DNA of 64,000 bases from CAWUEZ02 sp963921355 (GTDB taxonomy: Bacteria; Pseudomonadota; Alphaproteobacteria; Thalassobaculales; Thalassobaculaceae). The stretch lies in assembly GCA_963921355.3 (NCBI GenBank), contig OZ001190.1, positions 3,534,001 to 3,598,000 of the forward strand, in the 5' to 3' direction. The position numbers and the translations under genes were made by a program. The notes below the pieces were generated by a model. The model did not search any database and had not been told where the DNA came from. It saw only the letters and a list, made by a program, of their open reading frames with translations. Numbering within the stretch: the first letter of the stretch is position 1; each line of letters opens with the position of its first letter. Below are positions 8,830 through 16,717 of this stretch, one piece after another.

Positions 8830-9139
8830 ACGGCAAAGCTCCTATTCGGGAACGAAGCACCTATATAAGCCAACTGTCATCCTGTCGGCCACAAAAGCTG
8901 GAACCCATACCTACCTTCCGACCGCCACATCTCAGGTCGGACGATCCGCCGCGCCTCATGACCGGGATATCGTCGACGGAGACAGGGTCCGGTTGCCGCC
9001 ATACAACTTAGATCCGCTCAAAAGAATTGAGCGCCAATAGTCAAATAATCGGAAAAATGCACGGCGATTGATGTTGACTTGGTACCGGCAGTATGTCAGC
9101 TACTGCTTGAAGTAACTCCTAAGTGGATAGAGAGTGACA
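8830..9139. promoter_or_regulatory. Divergent intergenic region between rpiB and mucR
   Basis: 310 bases without a credible gene. The right half is AT-richer than its surroundings, as Ros/MucR-controlled promoters often are. It contains a 6-bp inverted repeat GCTCAA-AAGAA-TTGAGC at 9016-9032. A possible mucR promoter is TTGATG at 9069-9074 and TATGTC at 9092-9097 with a 17-base spacer. Toward rpiB there is a TATATA element at about 8861-8866. MucR autoregulation is known in the family; the site here is inferred. Confidence 0.4.
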
Positions 9140-9589
9140 ATGAGCGAAGAAGCCAAAAACGAATCTGTTGGCGATAAGTCGATGATCGAAATGACGACAC
9201 AAGTCGTCGCGGCCTATCTAAGCAACAATTCTGTGGCGTCCAATCAAATTGCCGAGGTGATCAATACTGTTCACGACGCCTTGAGCACGCTGGCGACTGG
9301 CGGCACTGAGCCCGAACCGGAGCCGCTGAAGCCCGCCGTCCCTGTTCGCAAGTCAGTGACGCCGGACTACATCGTGTGCCTGGAAGACGGCAAGCAGTTG
9401 AAGATGCTGAAGCGTCACCTGCGCACGACCTACAACATGACCCCGGAAGAGTACCGGGCGAAATGGAACCTCTCGTCGGACTACCCGATGGTCGCGCCGA
9501 ACTACGCCAAACAACGTTCGGAGTTCGCCAAGAAGATCGGGCTGGGCCGCCAGACCACACGTCGTGGCGGGCGCCGCAAGGCGAGCTGA
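9140..9589 (+). CDS. mucR: MucR/Ros family transcriptional regulator
   Basis: 149 residues from ATG 9140; a GTG at 9134 would add two residues. The N-terminal half (IEMTTQVVAAYLSNNSVASNQIAEVI) is the oligomerisation part. The C-terminal Ros domain has IVCLEDGKQLKMLKRHLRT and MTPEEYRAKW, then DYPMVAPNYA and a basic RRGGRRK tail. By the Ros zinc spacing the ligands would be Cys80, Asp83, His93 and Tyr98, so the second cysteine and last histidine positions are substituted. Such variants occur in alphaproteobacterial MucR. MucR proteins are H-NS-like regulators binding AT-rich DNA. An intrinsic terminator follows. Confidence 0.93.
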   Translation: MSEEAKNESVGDKSMIEMTTQVVAAYLSNNSVASNQIAEVINTVHDALSTLATGGTEPEPEPLKPAVPVRKSVTPDYIVCLEDGKQLKMLKRHLRTTYNMTPEEYRAKWNLSSDYPMVAPNYAKQRSEFAKKIGLGRQTTRRGGRRKAS

Positions 9590-9615
9590 TCGCTCTCCGA
9601 CAACTCACGCTTTCG

Positions 9616-9650
9616 ACGGCCGCCGTCTACGATTGGCGGCCGTTGTTTTT
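9616..9650 (+). terminator. Intrinsic terminator of mucR
   Basis: ACGGCCGCC (9616-9624) pairs with GGCGGCCGT (9635-9643), followed by TGTTTTT. It lies 27 bases after the mucR stop. Its right arm falls inside the last codons of the convergent small gene on the minus strand. Confidence 0.8.
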
Positions 9651-9833
9651 GCGCTTCGCCATGACGTAGTGCAGTTTGCGGATCGCGGTCTGGCGCAACG
9701 CAGCCTCACCGCGGGCCGGATCCCCGACGATGGAGACTTCCAGGCCGGTGACCGGATCGATGGCGCTTACCTTGACGTAGGCGCCCATCTGAATGAACTC
9801 CAGGATGACCCGGTCATCTTGTTTCGGTGGCAT
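9627..9833 (-). CDS. Small conserved protein, DUF6898-like
   Basis: 68 residues from ATG 9833 (start MPPKQDDRVILEF). The longer frame up to 10031 lies over the gcdH gene and its upstream part does not look like protein, so the short start is preferred. The sequence VILEFIQMGAYVKVSAIDPVTGLEVSIVGDP resembles a small uncharacterised family common in Rhodospirillales; I call it DUF6898-like from memory of the pattern. The basic C-terminus ends KRKNNGRQS. It is divergent from gcdH by 79 bases and convergent with mucR. Confidence 0.65.
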   Translation of the reverse strand: MPPKQDDRVILEFIQMGAYVKVSAIDPVTGLEVSIVGDPARGEAALRQTAIRKLHYVMAKRKNNGRQS

Positions 9834-9847
9834 CGCCCCTACCGAGG

Positions 9848-9877
9848 TTTGGATGTCGACGGTTGTCGGCGTATATA
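9848..9877 (+). promoter_or_regulatory. Candidate gcdH promoter
   Basis: TTTGGA (9848-9853) and TATATA (9872-9877) are separated by 18 bases and lie about 36 bases before the gcdH start. The -10 element is good, the -35 weak. Confidence 0.4.
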
Positions 9878-9912
9878 AAGCCCAACAGAACCCGATAGCG
9901 AGGGAGAACGCC

Positions 9913-11145
9913 ATGAATCCGCCCGTCGCCGCCCTGGCGGAGACCGAAACCGATCGCAAGCAAGTGCGTCCGGACTTCGTTTGGGAAGATCCGCTGCTGC
10001 TGGTCGAGCAGTTGGACGAGGACGAGCGCATGATTCGCGACGCCGCGCGCGACTACTGCCAGGACAAGCTGCTGCCCCGGGTCCTCGAGGGTTTCCGCCA
10101 CGAGACCTTCGACCGCGACATCATGACGGAGATGGGAAGCCTTGGTTTTCTGGGTTCGACCATCCCGGAGGCCTACGGCGGCGCGGGCGTCAATCACGTG
10201 TGCTACGGCCTGGTCGCCCGTGAGGTGGAGCGCGTCGACTCCGGTTACCGGTCGGCGATGAGCGTCCAGTCAAGCCTGGTCATGCACCCGATCTACGCCT
10301 ACGGGTCGGAAGCCCAGCGCGAGAAGTACCTGCCGAAACTGGCGACCGGAAAATGGGTCGGATGCTTTGGGCTGACGGAACCGGATCACGGCTCCGATCC
10401 GGGCGGCATGAAGACCCGGGCGACCACCGTGAGCGGCGGCTACAAGCTGAGCGGCGCCAAAATGTGGATCACCAACTCGCCGATCGCCGACGTCTTCGTC
10501 GTCTGGGCGAAGACCGATGATGGGGTTATCCGCGGCTTCATTCTCGAGAAGGGAATGGAAGGCCTCAGCGCGCCGAAGATCGAAGGCAAGTTCAGCCTGC
10601 GGGCGTCGATCACCGGTGAGATCGTCATGGACGAGGTCTTCGTCCCCGAGGAGAACCTGCTGCCCAACGTGAGCGGCCTCAAAGGACCGTTCGGTTGCCT
10701 GAACAAGGCGCGCTTCGGGATCGCATGGGGCGCCCTCGGCGCCGCCGAGTTCTGCTGGCATGCCGCCCGCAGCTATACGATCGACCGCAAGCAGTTCGGC
10801 CGGCCGCTTGCCGCCAATCAGCTGATCCAGAAGAAACTGGCGGACATGCAGACCGAAATCGCCATCGGATTGCAGGCCTGTCTGCGCCTCGGCCGGATGC
10901 TGGACGAGGGACGCGGTGCGCCGGAGGCCATCTCACTGGCCAAGCGGAACTCCTGCGGCAAGGCCCTCGACATCGCCCGGGTCGTCCGCGACATGCATGG
11001 CGGCAACGGGATTTCCGACGAGTACGGCGTCATCCGACACGTGCTGAACCTCGAGGCCGTCAACACCTACGAAGGCACCCATGACGTGCATGCGCTGATT
11101 CTCGGCCGTGCCCAGACCGGCCTTCAGGCCTTCAACGGGGTCTGA
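9913..11145 (+). CDS. gcdH: Glutaryl-CoA dehydrogenase
   Basis: 410 residues from ATG 9913 with AGGGAG upstream; a longer frame to 9793 overlaps the divergent gene and was rejected. It is an acyl-CoA dehydrogenase that oxidises and decarboxylates glutaryl-CoA to crotonyl-CoA in lysine and tryptophan breakdown. VGCFGLTEPDHGSDPGGMKTRA and KMWITNSPIADVFVVWAK are FAD-binding-domain signatures. The catalytic base is Glu387 in NTYEGTHDVHALILGR, and RDMHGGNGISDEY precedes it. Similarity to GcdH rather than short-chain dehydrogenases is strong over the whole length. Confidence 0.93.
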   Translation: MNPPVAALAETETDRKQVRPDFVWEDPLLLVEQLDEDERMIRDAARDYCQDKLLPRVLEGFRHETFDRDIMTEMGSLGFLGSTIPEAYGGAGVNHVCYGLVAREVERVDSGYRSAMSVQSSLVMHPIYAYGSEAQREKYLPKLATGKWVGCFGLTEPDHGSDPGGMKTRATTVSGGYKLSGAKMWITNSPIADVFVVWAKTDDGVIRGFILEKGMEGLSAPKIEGKFSLRASITGEIVMDEVFVPEENLLPNVSGLKGPFGCLNKARFGIAWGALGAAEFCWHAARSYTIDRKQFGRPLAANQLIQKKLADMQTEIAIGLQACLRLGRMLDEGRGAPEAISLAKRNSCGKALDIARVVRDMHGGNGISDEYGVIRHVLNLEAVNTYEGTHDVHALILGRAQTGLQAFNGV

Positions 11146-11187
11146 GCGGCCACAGGCTGAACCGACTGTTTCCATCGCAGTTGCGGC

Positions 11188-11217
11188 AGGCGGGCCACTC
11201 GGCCCGCCTGTTTCGTT
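11188..11217 (+). terminator. Intrinsic terminator of gcdH
   Basis: AGGCGGGCC (11188-11196), loop ACTC, GGCCCGCCT (11201-11209), then GTTTCGTT. It lies 43 bases after the gcdH stop and 22 bases before the end of the convergent gene. Confidence 0.7.
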
Positions 11218-11238
11218 CTCGAGGACCAGCCGCCGGGA

Positions 11239-11646
11239 TCACTTGGTCTGCGCGGCCTTACAAAGATCCGCCAGGGCCGCCGCTTCCGGATCATCGAGGC
11301 GTTGACCATTGAAGGTCAGAGCGCTGGACAGCAGATCGTACTTCACCGTGCCGACACTCGCGGAGCCCCGCGCGAACAGCGCCGAGTCTTCCGAGACCCC
11401 GTAGTTTCCCAGGAGATCGTACGTCACGTCGAACGTGATTTCCGTCGGGGTCTTTAGGGTCACACTGCCGGGCAGGTCCGCGGGCGCGACCGGGTTCCCG
11501 TGGACGTCCACGCCTGGTTTGAACGTGACATCATCGCTTGGCTGATGGTTGACCAGCCGCTGGCAATCCGTCGCCGAGACGGTGATGGTGGAACTGTCCG
11601 CGGCCGCCGCCATCGACGCGCCACCAATCGTCGCTGCCATGAACAC
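11239..11646 (-). CDS. Exported conserved hypothetical protein
   Basis: 135 residues from GTG 11646, with GAGGGA 11 bases upstream. The N-terminus (MFMAATIGGASMAAAA-DSS) looks like the hydrophobic and cleavage part of a signal peptide, but a basic n-region (codons for RIARVRGIWLG) is encoded in frame just upstream, where there is no ATG, GTG or TTG. The mature part has TFKPGVDVHGNPVAPADLPG, a pattern I associate with an uncharacterised periplasmic family in alphaproteobacteria. A TTGACA -35 element lies at 11740-11745. Function unknown. Confidence 0.65.
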   Translation of the reverse strand: MFMAATIGGASMAAAADSSTITVSATDCQRLVNHQPSDDVTFKPGVDVHGNPVAPADLPGSVTLKTPTEITFDVTYDLLGNYGVSEDSALFARGSASVGTVKYDLLSSALTFNGQRLDDPEAAALADLCKAAQTK

Positions 11647-11851
11647 GCCGAGCCAAATCCCTCGAACCCGCGCTATTCTGCACCCCCAAGGAAGCCGGTT
11701 ACAAAAGTGCCTAACGGAACCATAAACCTATGCAAAAATTGTCAAACAGGCGGTTTTTCGGTCGACGCTCGTGTTTCAATTTCGTATCTTCGTCGTCGCA
11801 AAAGAAAAGACCGCACCGGTACAGCCGGCACGGCCCGAGTTTAGTGAGGAA

Positions 11852-11949
11852 ACGCCATCAGGCGTATGTGATCGCTAAAGATCACAATCGACAAGTAGGA
11901 TTCGAAGTTGGGAGTGGCAAGGCCAAAGCGGCAATGCCGCTTTTTTTTT
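11852..11949 (+). ncRNA. Candidate small RNA with three stem-loops
   Basis: Three hairpins occur in series on the plus strand: ACGCC-ATCA-GGCGT (11852-11865), TGTGATC-GCTAAA-GATCACA (11867-11885 region) and the terminator hairpin AAAGCGGC-AAT-GCCGCTTT with nine T (11925-11949). No plus-strand protein gene precedes the terminator. The 5' end is not defined and no good promoter was found, so this is an inference from structure only. Confidence 0.3.
11925..11949 (+). terminator. Strong orphan intrinsic terminator
   Basis: AAAGCGGC pairs with GCCGCTTT around the loop AAT, followed by an uninterrupted run of T at 11941-11949. It is the cleanest terminator in the window and has no upstream gene on its strand for about 800 bases. 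Confidence 0.75.
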
Positions 11950-12045
11950 ACCAGATTATCGCGAGTTGCTTTCAGATTGATCATTTGACCAACCGATCAC
12001 CGATCAGATGATCAGCATCTAGGCATTATCGGGACCGGCCCCTGT

Positions 12046-12294
12046 CTACCAGGTGCTGATCATCTCCCGGAACGAGATCAGGTCGGAGACCACCAGCGCC
12101 TCTACGCCGCCCCAGAGCACAGCTGCGATCACCGTGGTAGCGATCAGCTTCTTCCTGAGCATCGGGTTCTCCGGGGCCCCCGGGTCGTTCCCCGCTTCGA
12201 TCGTCTCCGGCGGCCGCGCCCCGAACGGCAGGGTCATGAACAGCACCCACCACCAGAGCAGCACGTAAACGACCGTCCCCGATACCAGATCCAT
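12046..12294 (-). CDS. DUF1467 family membrane protein
   Basis: 82 residues from ATG 12294 (MDLVSGTVVYVLLWWWVLFMTLPFGARPPE); the extension to 12414 overlaps the epimerase gene in another frame. Two membrane helices flank a short polar loop (EAGNDPGAPENPMLRKK). The tryptophan-rich first helix and LPFGARPPE are typical of DUF1467 proteins, which follow the methylmalonyl-CoA epimerase gene in many alphaproteobacteria. Function is unknown. It is the last gene of the nuo-coaX-rnj-mce run. Confidence 0.85.
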   Translation of the reverse strand: MDLVSGTVVYVLLWWWVLFMTLPFGARPPETIEAGNDPGAPENPMLRKKLIATTVIAAVLWGGVEALVVSDLISFREMISTW

Positions 12295-12301
12295 CGCTGT
12301 C

Positions 12302-12706
<405 letters not shown>

Positions 12707-12725
12707 CGATGATCCCTTCCCGACA

Positions 12726-14408
12726 TCATAGTCTGACAATCTGGACGTCGACGACAGGTCGCTTTCCGAGCTCCGCACGGATGAGCTTTCGTGCGAACCG
12801 CTTCACCGCATCCTGCATCATGTCGTCGCGCCGGCGTTCAGCAAGCGGCATGTCCTGCACACCGGAGCGGATCGCATCGATCAGATCCAGCACCAGATCG
12901 TCAGCGTCGTCGGGATCCGTTACCCCGGTCAGGCTGACTGCCGGATCGGCCCGCAAGGCTCCTTTGGCGTCAGCAACAATCGTCACCGAGGCCATTCCAT
13001 TGTGGAGCATCCGCCGACGGTCACGCAGGGTTTCCGATCCGAGCGCCAGCAACTGACCGTCATCGACGGCCAGAGGTCCGTCGCTGTCGATCCAGTCGAC
13101 GATCTCGGAGCGCCCCGGTTTGAGCCGGATCAGGCTGCCGTTTGAGGGAACCACGGCCTCCGGCACCTGGCAGGCCTTGGCGAGCCGGGCATGTTCGCGC
13201 AGGTGGCGGGCATCTCCGTGCACCGGGACCGAGATGCGCGGCCTGAGGATCTGATACATCTCGGCCAACTCGTCGCGAGCGGCGTGCCCGGAGGCGTGGA
13301 TGCCCGGTTGGTCCTCGGTTGTGACAATTTCCACTCCACGGGTCGCCAACCGGTTCTGGACCCGTCCGATCGCGCGCTCATTTCCCGGAATCTGACGCGA
13401 GGAATAGACGCAGACATCCCCTTCCCCGAGCGACACGTGGGGGTGGGTGCCATCCGCGATCCGCGACAGAGCGGCACGCGGTTCACCCTGACTGCCCGTA
13501 CAGATCAGTACGCTCTTGTCGTCCGGGAAGTAGCCGACCTCCTCGTCGGTGACGAACTCAGGGCAGCTCTGCAGATATCCGTTCTCCTTGGCGGCATCGT
13601 GCATGCGCCACAACGATCGGCCGACCAGAGCCGTCTGACGGTCGTTCGCGGCCGCCGCCAGAGCGATGCTCTCCAGCCGAGCGACATTGGACGCAAAACA
13701 GGCAACCGCGATCCGACCCTGGCCGTCGTACTGTGAGAACAGCTCCGTCAGCGCCATCCTCACATCGGCCTCCGACCCGGAACGCCCCGGCACGAACACG
13801 TTCGTGCTGTCGCCGATCAGGGCAAGGACCCCCTCGGCCCCGACGGCTCGCAGTGCCTCCATGTCGGTCGGCTGGCCGACGAACGGCGTCGGATCGAACT
13901 TCCAGTCGCCGCTGTGGACAACCGTTCCAGCGCCGCAGCGGATGACGATGGCGTGGGCCTCGGGGATCGAATGGGTGATTCCGACCAGTTCGATCTCAAA
14001 CGGACCAACGACGAAGTTCCCGGAGACCGGCACTTCGTTCAACGGCACCTGATCGAGAATGCCAGCATCGGCCAGTTTGCGCCGTACCAGAGAGGCCACG
14101 AACGGCGTACACCAGATCGGGCAGCGGAGACGCTCCCAGAGGTAAGGGATCGCCCCGATATGATCCTCGTGGCCATGGGTGATCAGCAACCCGACCAGTT
14201 GATCGCGCGACGCCTGGACGGCCGATACGTCGGGGAGAATCACATCGACTCCCGGTGTCATATTGTCACCGAACGTGAGCCCAAGATCGACCATTAGCCA
14301 GTGTCCGGCATAGCCGTACAGGTTCACGTTCATGCCGATCTCGTCGGATCCGCCGATTGGCAGGAAGTAGAGATCGTCGTCCGCGTCGTCCAGGACGGGC
14401 AGTGTCAT
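12726..14408 (-). CDS. rnj: Ribonuclease J
   Basis: 560 residues from ATG 14408, which overlaps the coaX stop as ATGA. RNase J is a metallo-beta-lactamase/beta-CASP nuclease acting in RNA maturation and decay as a 5'-3' exonuclease and endonuclease. The zinc motif HGHEDHIGA is at 78-86, HSGDWKFDPTP and GDSTNVFVPGRSGSE follow, and IHASGHAARDEL and PVHGDARHLREHARLA belong to the beta-CASP region. Its place next to coaX and mce is typical of alphaproteobacteria. Confidence 0.95.
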   Translation of the reverse strand: MTLPVLDDADDDLYFLPIGGSDEIGMNVNLYGYAGHWLMVDLGLTFGDNMTPGVDVILPDVSAVQASRDQLVGLLITHGHEDHIGAIPYLWERLRCPIWCTPFVASLVRRKLADAGILDQVPLNEVPVSGNFVVGPFEIELVGITHSIPEAHAIVIRCGAGTVVHSGDWKFDPTPFVGQPTDMEALRAVGAEGVLALIGDSTNVFVPGRSGSEADVRMALTELFSQYDGQGRIAVACFASNVARLESIALAAAANDRQTALVGRSLWRMHDAAKENGYLQSCPEFVTDEEVGYFPDDKSVLICTGSQGEPRAALSRIADGTHPHVSLGEGDVCVYSSRQIPGNERAIGRVQNRLATRGVEIVTTEDQPGIHASGHAARDELAEMYQILRPRISVPVHGDARHLREHARLAKACQVPEAVVPSNGSLIRLKPGRSEIVDWIDSDGPLAVDDGQLLALGSETLRDRRRMLHNGMASVTIVADAKGALRADPAVSLTGVTDPDDADDLVLDLIDAIRSGVQDMPLAERRRDDMMQDAVKRFARKLIRAELGKRPVVDVQIVRL

Positions 14409-15220
14409 GCGGCGGTCCGATCCCGGTTGCGGTCGTGGATCAGACGCAGGCCTGCCAGCGTGAGATCGTTGTCGACGGTCTCGATCGCCGTCGTCCAATC
14501 CGCAAACAAGGCAGCCAGGCCACCGGTCCCGATGGTGTGCATCGGACGTCCGTACTCGGCCCTGATGCGGTCCACCATGCCTTCGATCATCGCGACATAT
14601 CCCCAGAAAATCCCGGAATGCATGGCGGCGCGGGTCGACTTGCCGATGACCCTGACCGGATCATTGTCGCCCGGGACCTGCTCCGGCGGTCGGATCGCGA
14701 CGCGCGGCAGCTGGGCTGCCGCCATGTACAACGCATCAAGGGACAGGTTGATCCCGGGAGCGATCACGCCACCGGCATAGGCCCCGTCCGCTTCCACGAC
14801 ATCGAACGTCGTGGCGGTTCCGAAATCGATCACCACCAGGGGCCCGTCATAGCGGTCATGGGCGGCCACCGCATTGACCACCCGGTCGGCGCCAACCTCT
14901 TCGGGACGATCGATCCGGATGTCGATCCCCAACTGGGTCGGGGCTTCTCCAACGACCATGGGATCGATCGAGAAGTGTCTGCGGCACAGGGTCTTCAGGC
15001 TGAACAGCGTGGCCGGGACCACGGTCGCCATGATGACACTGTCGATCCGCGACGTGTCGAGCGCGTCGAGGGCCATGAGCTGGGTCAGCCAGACCGCGTA
15101 CTCATCGGCGGTCCGGTCAGCATTGGTCGAGGTACGCCAGGACCCGACGGGCCCAGCGGCGCCCTCCTCATACACCGCGAACACGGTATTGGTGTTGCCG
15201 CAATCGATCACCAGGAGCAT
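14405..15220 (-). CDS. coaX: Type III pantothenate kinase
   Basis: 271 residues. CoaX phosphorylates pantothenate, the first step of coenzyme A synthesis. MLLVIDCGNTNTVFAVYE carries the phosphate-1 motif of the ASKHA fold at 6-11; GADRVVNAVAAH and VIDFGTATTFDVV (phosphate-2 region) and GGVIAPGINLSLDALY follow. It lies 26 bases after nuoN. In many alphaproteobacteria birA lies between nuoN and coaX; it is absent here. Confidence 0.95.
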   Translation of the reverse strand: MLLVIDCGNTNTVFAVYEEGAAGPVGSWRTSTNADRTADEYAVWLTQLMALDALDTSRIDSVIMATVVPATLFSLKTLCRRHFSIDPMVVGEAPTQLGIDIRIDRPEEVGADRVVNAVAAHDRYDGPLVVIDFGTATTFDVVEADGAYAGGVIAPGINLSLDALYMAAAQLPRVAIRPPEQVPGDNDPVRVIGKSTRAAMHSGIFWGYVAMIEGMVDRIRAEYGRPMHTIGTGGLAALFADWTTAIETVDNDLTLAGLRLIHDRNRDRTAA

Positions 15221-15246
15221 GACCGCATCCCAAATGCGCCGGCGCG

Positions 15247-16698
15247 TCAGACGCCAATGAGGCTCGCGGCGGCAGCTTGTGCGGAGTCGTAGACCGGCGA
15301 CAGGAACAGAGCGAACAGCACCGTAACCGCGGCGGACCCGTACAAAATCAGACGAAGATCGGTCGCGATACCACCGTCCAGCGGCTCCGCCGCATCGTCG
15401 AAGTACATGATCTTCACGATCCGCAGATAATAGAAGGCGCCAATCACACTTGCCAGGACACCGATCACCGCAAGCGCGATCAATCCAGCCTCAACGGCCG
15501 CCATGAACACGTACCACTTGCCGAAGAACCCTGCGAGCGGCGGTATACCGGCCATCGAGAACATGAAGATCAGCAGCGCGAGCGCCATCATCGGATGGGT
15601 TTTGGAGAGCCCGGACAGATCCGAAAGACTCTCCACCAGGCGCCCGTCGCGGCGCATGGCGAGAATGCAGGCGAAGGTGCCGACATTCATGAAGATGTAT
15701 GTCGCCAGATAGATCATCACCCCGGTGACCCCGGCCTGGGTTCCCGCCGCCAGACCCACCAGCGCGTAGCCCATATGGCCGATCGAACTGTAGGCCATCA
15801 GACGTTTGATGTTGGTCTGCATGATGGCCGCGAGCGCGCCGACCACCATCGAGGCGATCGAGATGAAGACGATGACCTGCTGCCAGGACTCCACGAGGCC
15901 GCCGAACGGATCGACCATAACCCGCAGGAACAGAGCGACCGCGGCGACCTTCGGGGCGACTGCGAACAAAGCCGTCACGGGTGTGGGGGCGCCCTCGTAA
16001 ACGTCGGGTGTCCACATATGGAACGGCACGGCAGAGACCTTGAAGGCAAGACCGGTGATCAGGAACACCAGTCCGACGACCAGACCAAGCGACGGATCCT
16101 GACCGGTCGACAGCGCCGCCGTCAGGCCTTCGAAACTGGTTGAGCCGGTAAAGCCGTAGATCATCGAACAGCCGTACAGCAGCATCCCGGAGCTCAGCGC
16201 GCCGAGCACGAAGTACTTGATGCCGGCTTCAGTCGACCGCAGAATGTCGCGCCGGATGGCGGCGATCACATAGAGGGCGAGGCTCTGCATCTCGAGCCCC
16301 ATATACAGCATCAGCAGATCGTCGGCCGAGACCATCAGCATCATGCCAAGGGTCGCGAACAGGATCAGGACCGGGATTTCGAAACGCCCGACCTTCTCGC
16401 GCTCCAGGTATCCCATGGACAGCAGGATCGCCAGAGCCGCCCCCAGCAGAACCAGCAACTTGGCGAATTGGGCGAAAGCGTCGGTCACATACAGGCCGTG
16501 AAAGGCGGAACCCTCGGTGCCCCGGACCAGAACGATCACCGCGGTGACGGCAAACACCAGGATCGTCGACCAGGACAGCAGCCGCAGGCTCCCCTCGCCC
16601 CGGAACACTCCGACCATCAGCAGCGCCATTCCCGCAAGGGCGAGAAAGATCTCGGCGGCCGCCGGCATCATCACGGGAAGGCTCATCGCTGGGTCCAT
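15247..16698 (-). CDS. nuoN: NADH-quinone oxidoreductase subunit N
   Basis: 483 residues, 13-14 predicted membrane helices. It is one of three antiporter-like proton-pumping subunits of complex I. LMLYMGLEMQSLALYVIAA and KYFVLGALSSGMLLYGCSMIYG are family signatures, and PFHMWTPDVYEGAPTPVTALFAVAPK carries the conserved lysine region. An in-frame ATG at 16686 is an alternative start. Last gene of the nuo set, 19 bases after nuoM. Confidence 0.97.
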   Translation of the reverse strand: MDPAMSLPVMMPAAAEIFLALAGMALLMVGVFRGEGSLRLLSWSTILVFAVTAVIVLVRGTEGSAFHGLYVTDAFAQFAKLLVLLGAALAILLSMGYLEREKVGRFEIPVLILFATLGMMLMVSADDLLMLYMGLEMQSLALYVIAAIRRDILRSTEAGIKYFVLGALSSGMLLYGCSMIYGFTGSTSFEGLTAALSTGQDPSLGLVVGLVFLITGLAFKVSAVPFHMWTPDVYEGAPTPVTALFAVAPKVAAVALFLRVMVDPFGGLVESWQQVIVFISIASMVVGALAAIMQTNIKRLMAYSSIGHMGYALVGLAAGTQAGVTGVMIYLATYIFMNVGTFACILAMRRDGRLVESLSDLSGLSKTHPMMALALLIFMFSMAGIPPLAGFFGKWYVFMAAVEAGLIALAVIGVLASVIGAFYYLRIVKIMYFDDAAEPLDGGIATDLRLILYGSAAVTVLFALFLSPVYDSAQAAAASLIGV

Positions 16699-16717
16699 CT
16701 TCTTGCTCCCTCCCCCG

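Larger units (their letters stand above)
11647..12045. other. AT-richer 399-base gap with an orphan terminator
   Basis: No credible protein gene is present; the plus-strand frame from 11730 runs through a terminator and has no family-like sequence. The gap contains a TTGACA element for the minus-strand gene, a series of hairpins ending in a strong plus-strand terminator, and several GATC-containing near-palindromes at about 11970-12062. Confidence 0.6.

Noticed and set aside
11866..11886. CRP-type operator
   Set aside because: The half sites TGTGA and TCACA are 10 bases apart, not the 6 required, so a CRP/FNR site is unlikely.
11730..12011. 93-codon plus-strand frame in the 11647-12045 gap
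   Set aside because: It reads straight through a strong terminator, lacks a ribosome binding site and shows no recognisable protein pattern.
11970..12062. Cluster of GATC-containing near-palindromes as a methylation or SeqA-like switch
   Set aside because: The number is small, GATC methylation is not general in this class, and no partner genes are present.
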